A stretch of DNA of 44,389 nt from Phallusia fumigata (lineage: Eukaryota > Chordata > Ascidiacea > Phlebobranchia > Ascidiidae), in assembly GCA_008931825.1 (NCBI GenBank), contig QXVZ01006299.1, positions 6,412-50,800 of the forward strand, in the 5' to 3' direction. Both the position numbers and the translations under genes were made by a program. The notes beneath the pieces are model-generated. The model was not told the origin of the DNA. It saw nothing but the letters and a program-made list of their open reading frames with translations, and did no database searches. Shown piece by piece: positions 44,005 to 44,389 of this stretch (position 1 is the first letter of the stretch; every line of letters begins with the position of its first letter).

Positions 44005-44230
44005 AAAATGTTACACTTTTTTGGCAGGGTTGTGGGTTCCAAATCCACCATATTTTAATGTGTTTTTCCGAGAAAGAATGTTAGGCAGCAGTGCTATACA
44101 CCATAGTACCCATTGGTTAAACAAAAACTATACGGATTTCTGCAGGCAGAAACACATGGGTCCTTACATGCGCAAAGCTGTATGTGCTCTTAAGGCTCAG
44201 GCATTGTTGTATGCTGTTATTAAGCTGTCA
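44005..44230 (+). repeat. tRNA-derived SINE-like element
   Basis: A T-arm/box-B-like GTGGGTTCCAAATCCACC occurs at about 44032. A body follows with TATACACCATAGTACCCATT and the core GCAGGCAGAAACACATGGGT that is shared with copies at 1262 and 24.4 kb. A pol III promoter-bearing SINE is the simplest explanation; the 5' end (box A) was not resolved. Confidence 0.5.
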
Positions 44231-44389
44231 ATAAGCTTATGTGCCTTATTGCAGATTCCTTGGGTCATGTTTAAGCGGTGTTTTTCACATTTCATAGAGT
44301 TAGATCAACCTATTAACACCTAATTTGGACAAACTGTGCCTTTTTGGCTGCAAAAAATAAAATATTTACTGTAAGTTCGCAACAGCAAG

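Overview
This window is eukaryotic nuclear DNA from an animal. Its genes are split by many short GT-AG introns and encode metazoan proteins: a ciliary transition-zone tetraspan, an NR4A orphan nuclear receptor, a Nup42-type nucleoporin, a mitochondrial ribosomal protein, NSF and ERdj5. Compact genes, AT-rich introns and strong polymorphism between adjoining contigs fit a tunicate of the Ciona type. That taxonomic call is inference.

Layout: (1) 961-3371, minus strand: TMEM237-like gene with a hole at the N at 2291 where transmembrane segments 1-2 should be coded. (2) 3372-11.9 kb: long non-coding upstream region with perfect CRE palindromes, a segment duplicated across an N, and an unassigned ORF near 11.2 kb. 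(3) 11964-18243, plus strand: NR4A receptor with a very long multi-exon A/B region and a complete DNA-binding domain. No ligand-binding domain is visible; the N at 20398 is the likely place it was lost. (4) 22433-26628, minus: complete NUP42 in 8 coding exons, with CCCH finger and Gle1-binding C-terminus but almost no FG repeats. (5) 26906-27478, minus: intronless MRPL12, 277 bp upstream of NUP42 in the same orientation. (6) 29270-37663, minus: complete NSF ATPase in 18 coding exons (721 aa). (7) 39492-43998, minus: 3' part of DNAJC10/ERdj5 (three thioredoxin domains and a KDEL signal split by the last intron); its 5' part lies outside the window.

Six single N characters occur (2291, 9322, 20398, 23090, 24958, 36450). 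At four of them the sequence ending at the N is repeated, slightly diverged, starting right after it. This is the signature of two haplotypes joined end to end, not of biological tandem duplication. It makes NSF appear to carry exons 2-4 twice and NUP42 to carry partial extra exons.

Mobile DNA includes a hAT-type non-autonomous element with an intact 8-bp target duplication (42367-42910), a second hAT-like element ending exactly at an N (24499-24957), and dispersed SINE-like repeats. I found no CRISPR, viral or prokaryotic system. The genes are mainly housekeeping (secretory traffic, ER folding, mRNA export, mitochondrial translation) plus one inducible transcription factor. The most interesting observations are the enlarged NR4A N-terminus, the FG-poor Nup42 and the changed ERdj5 active sites.
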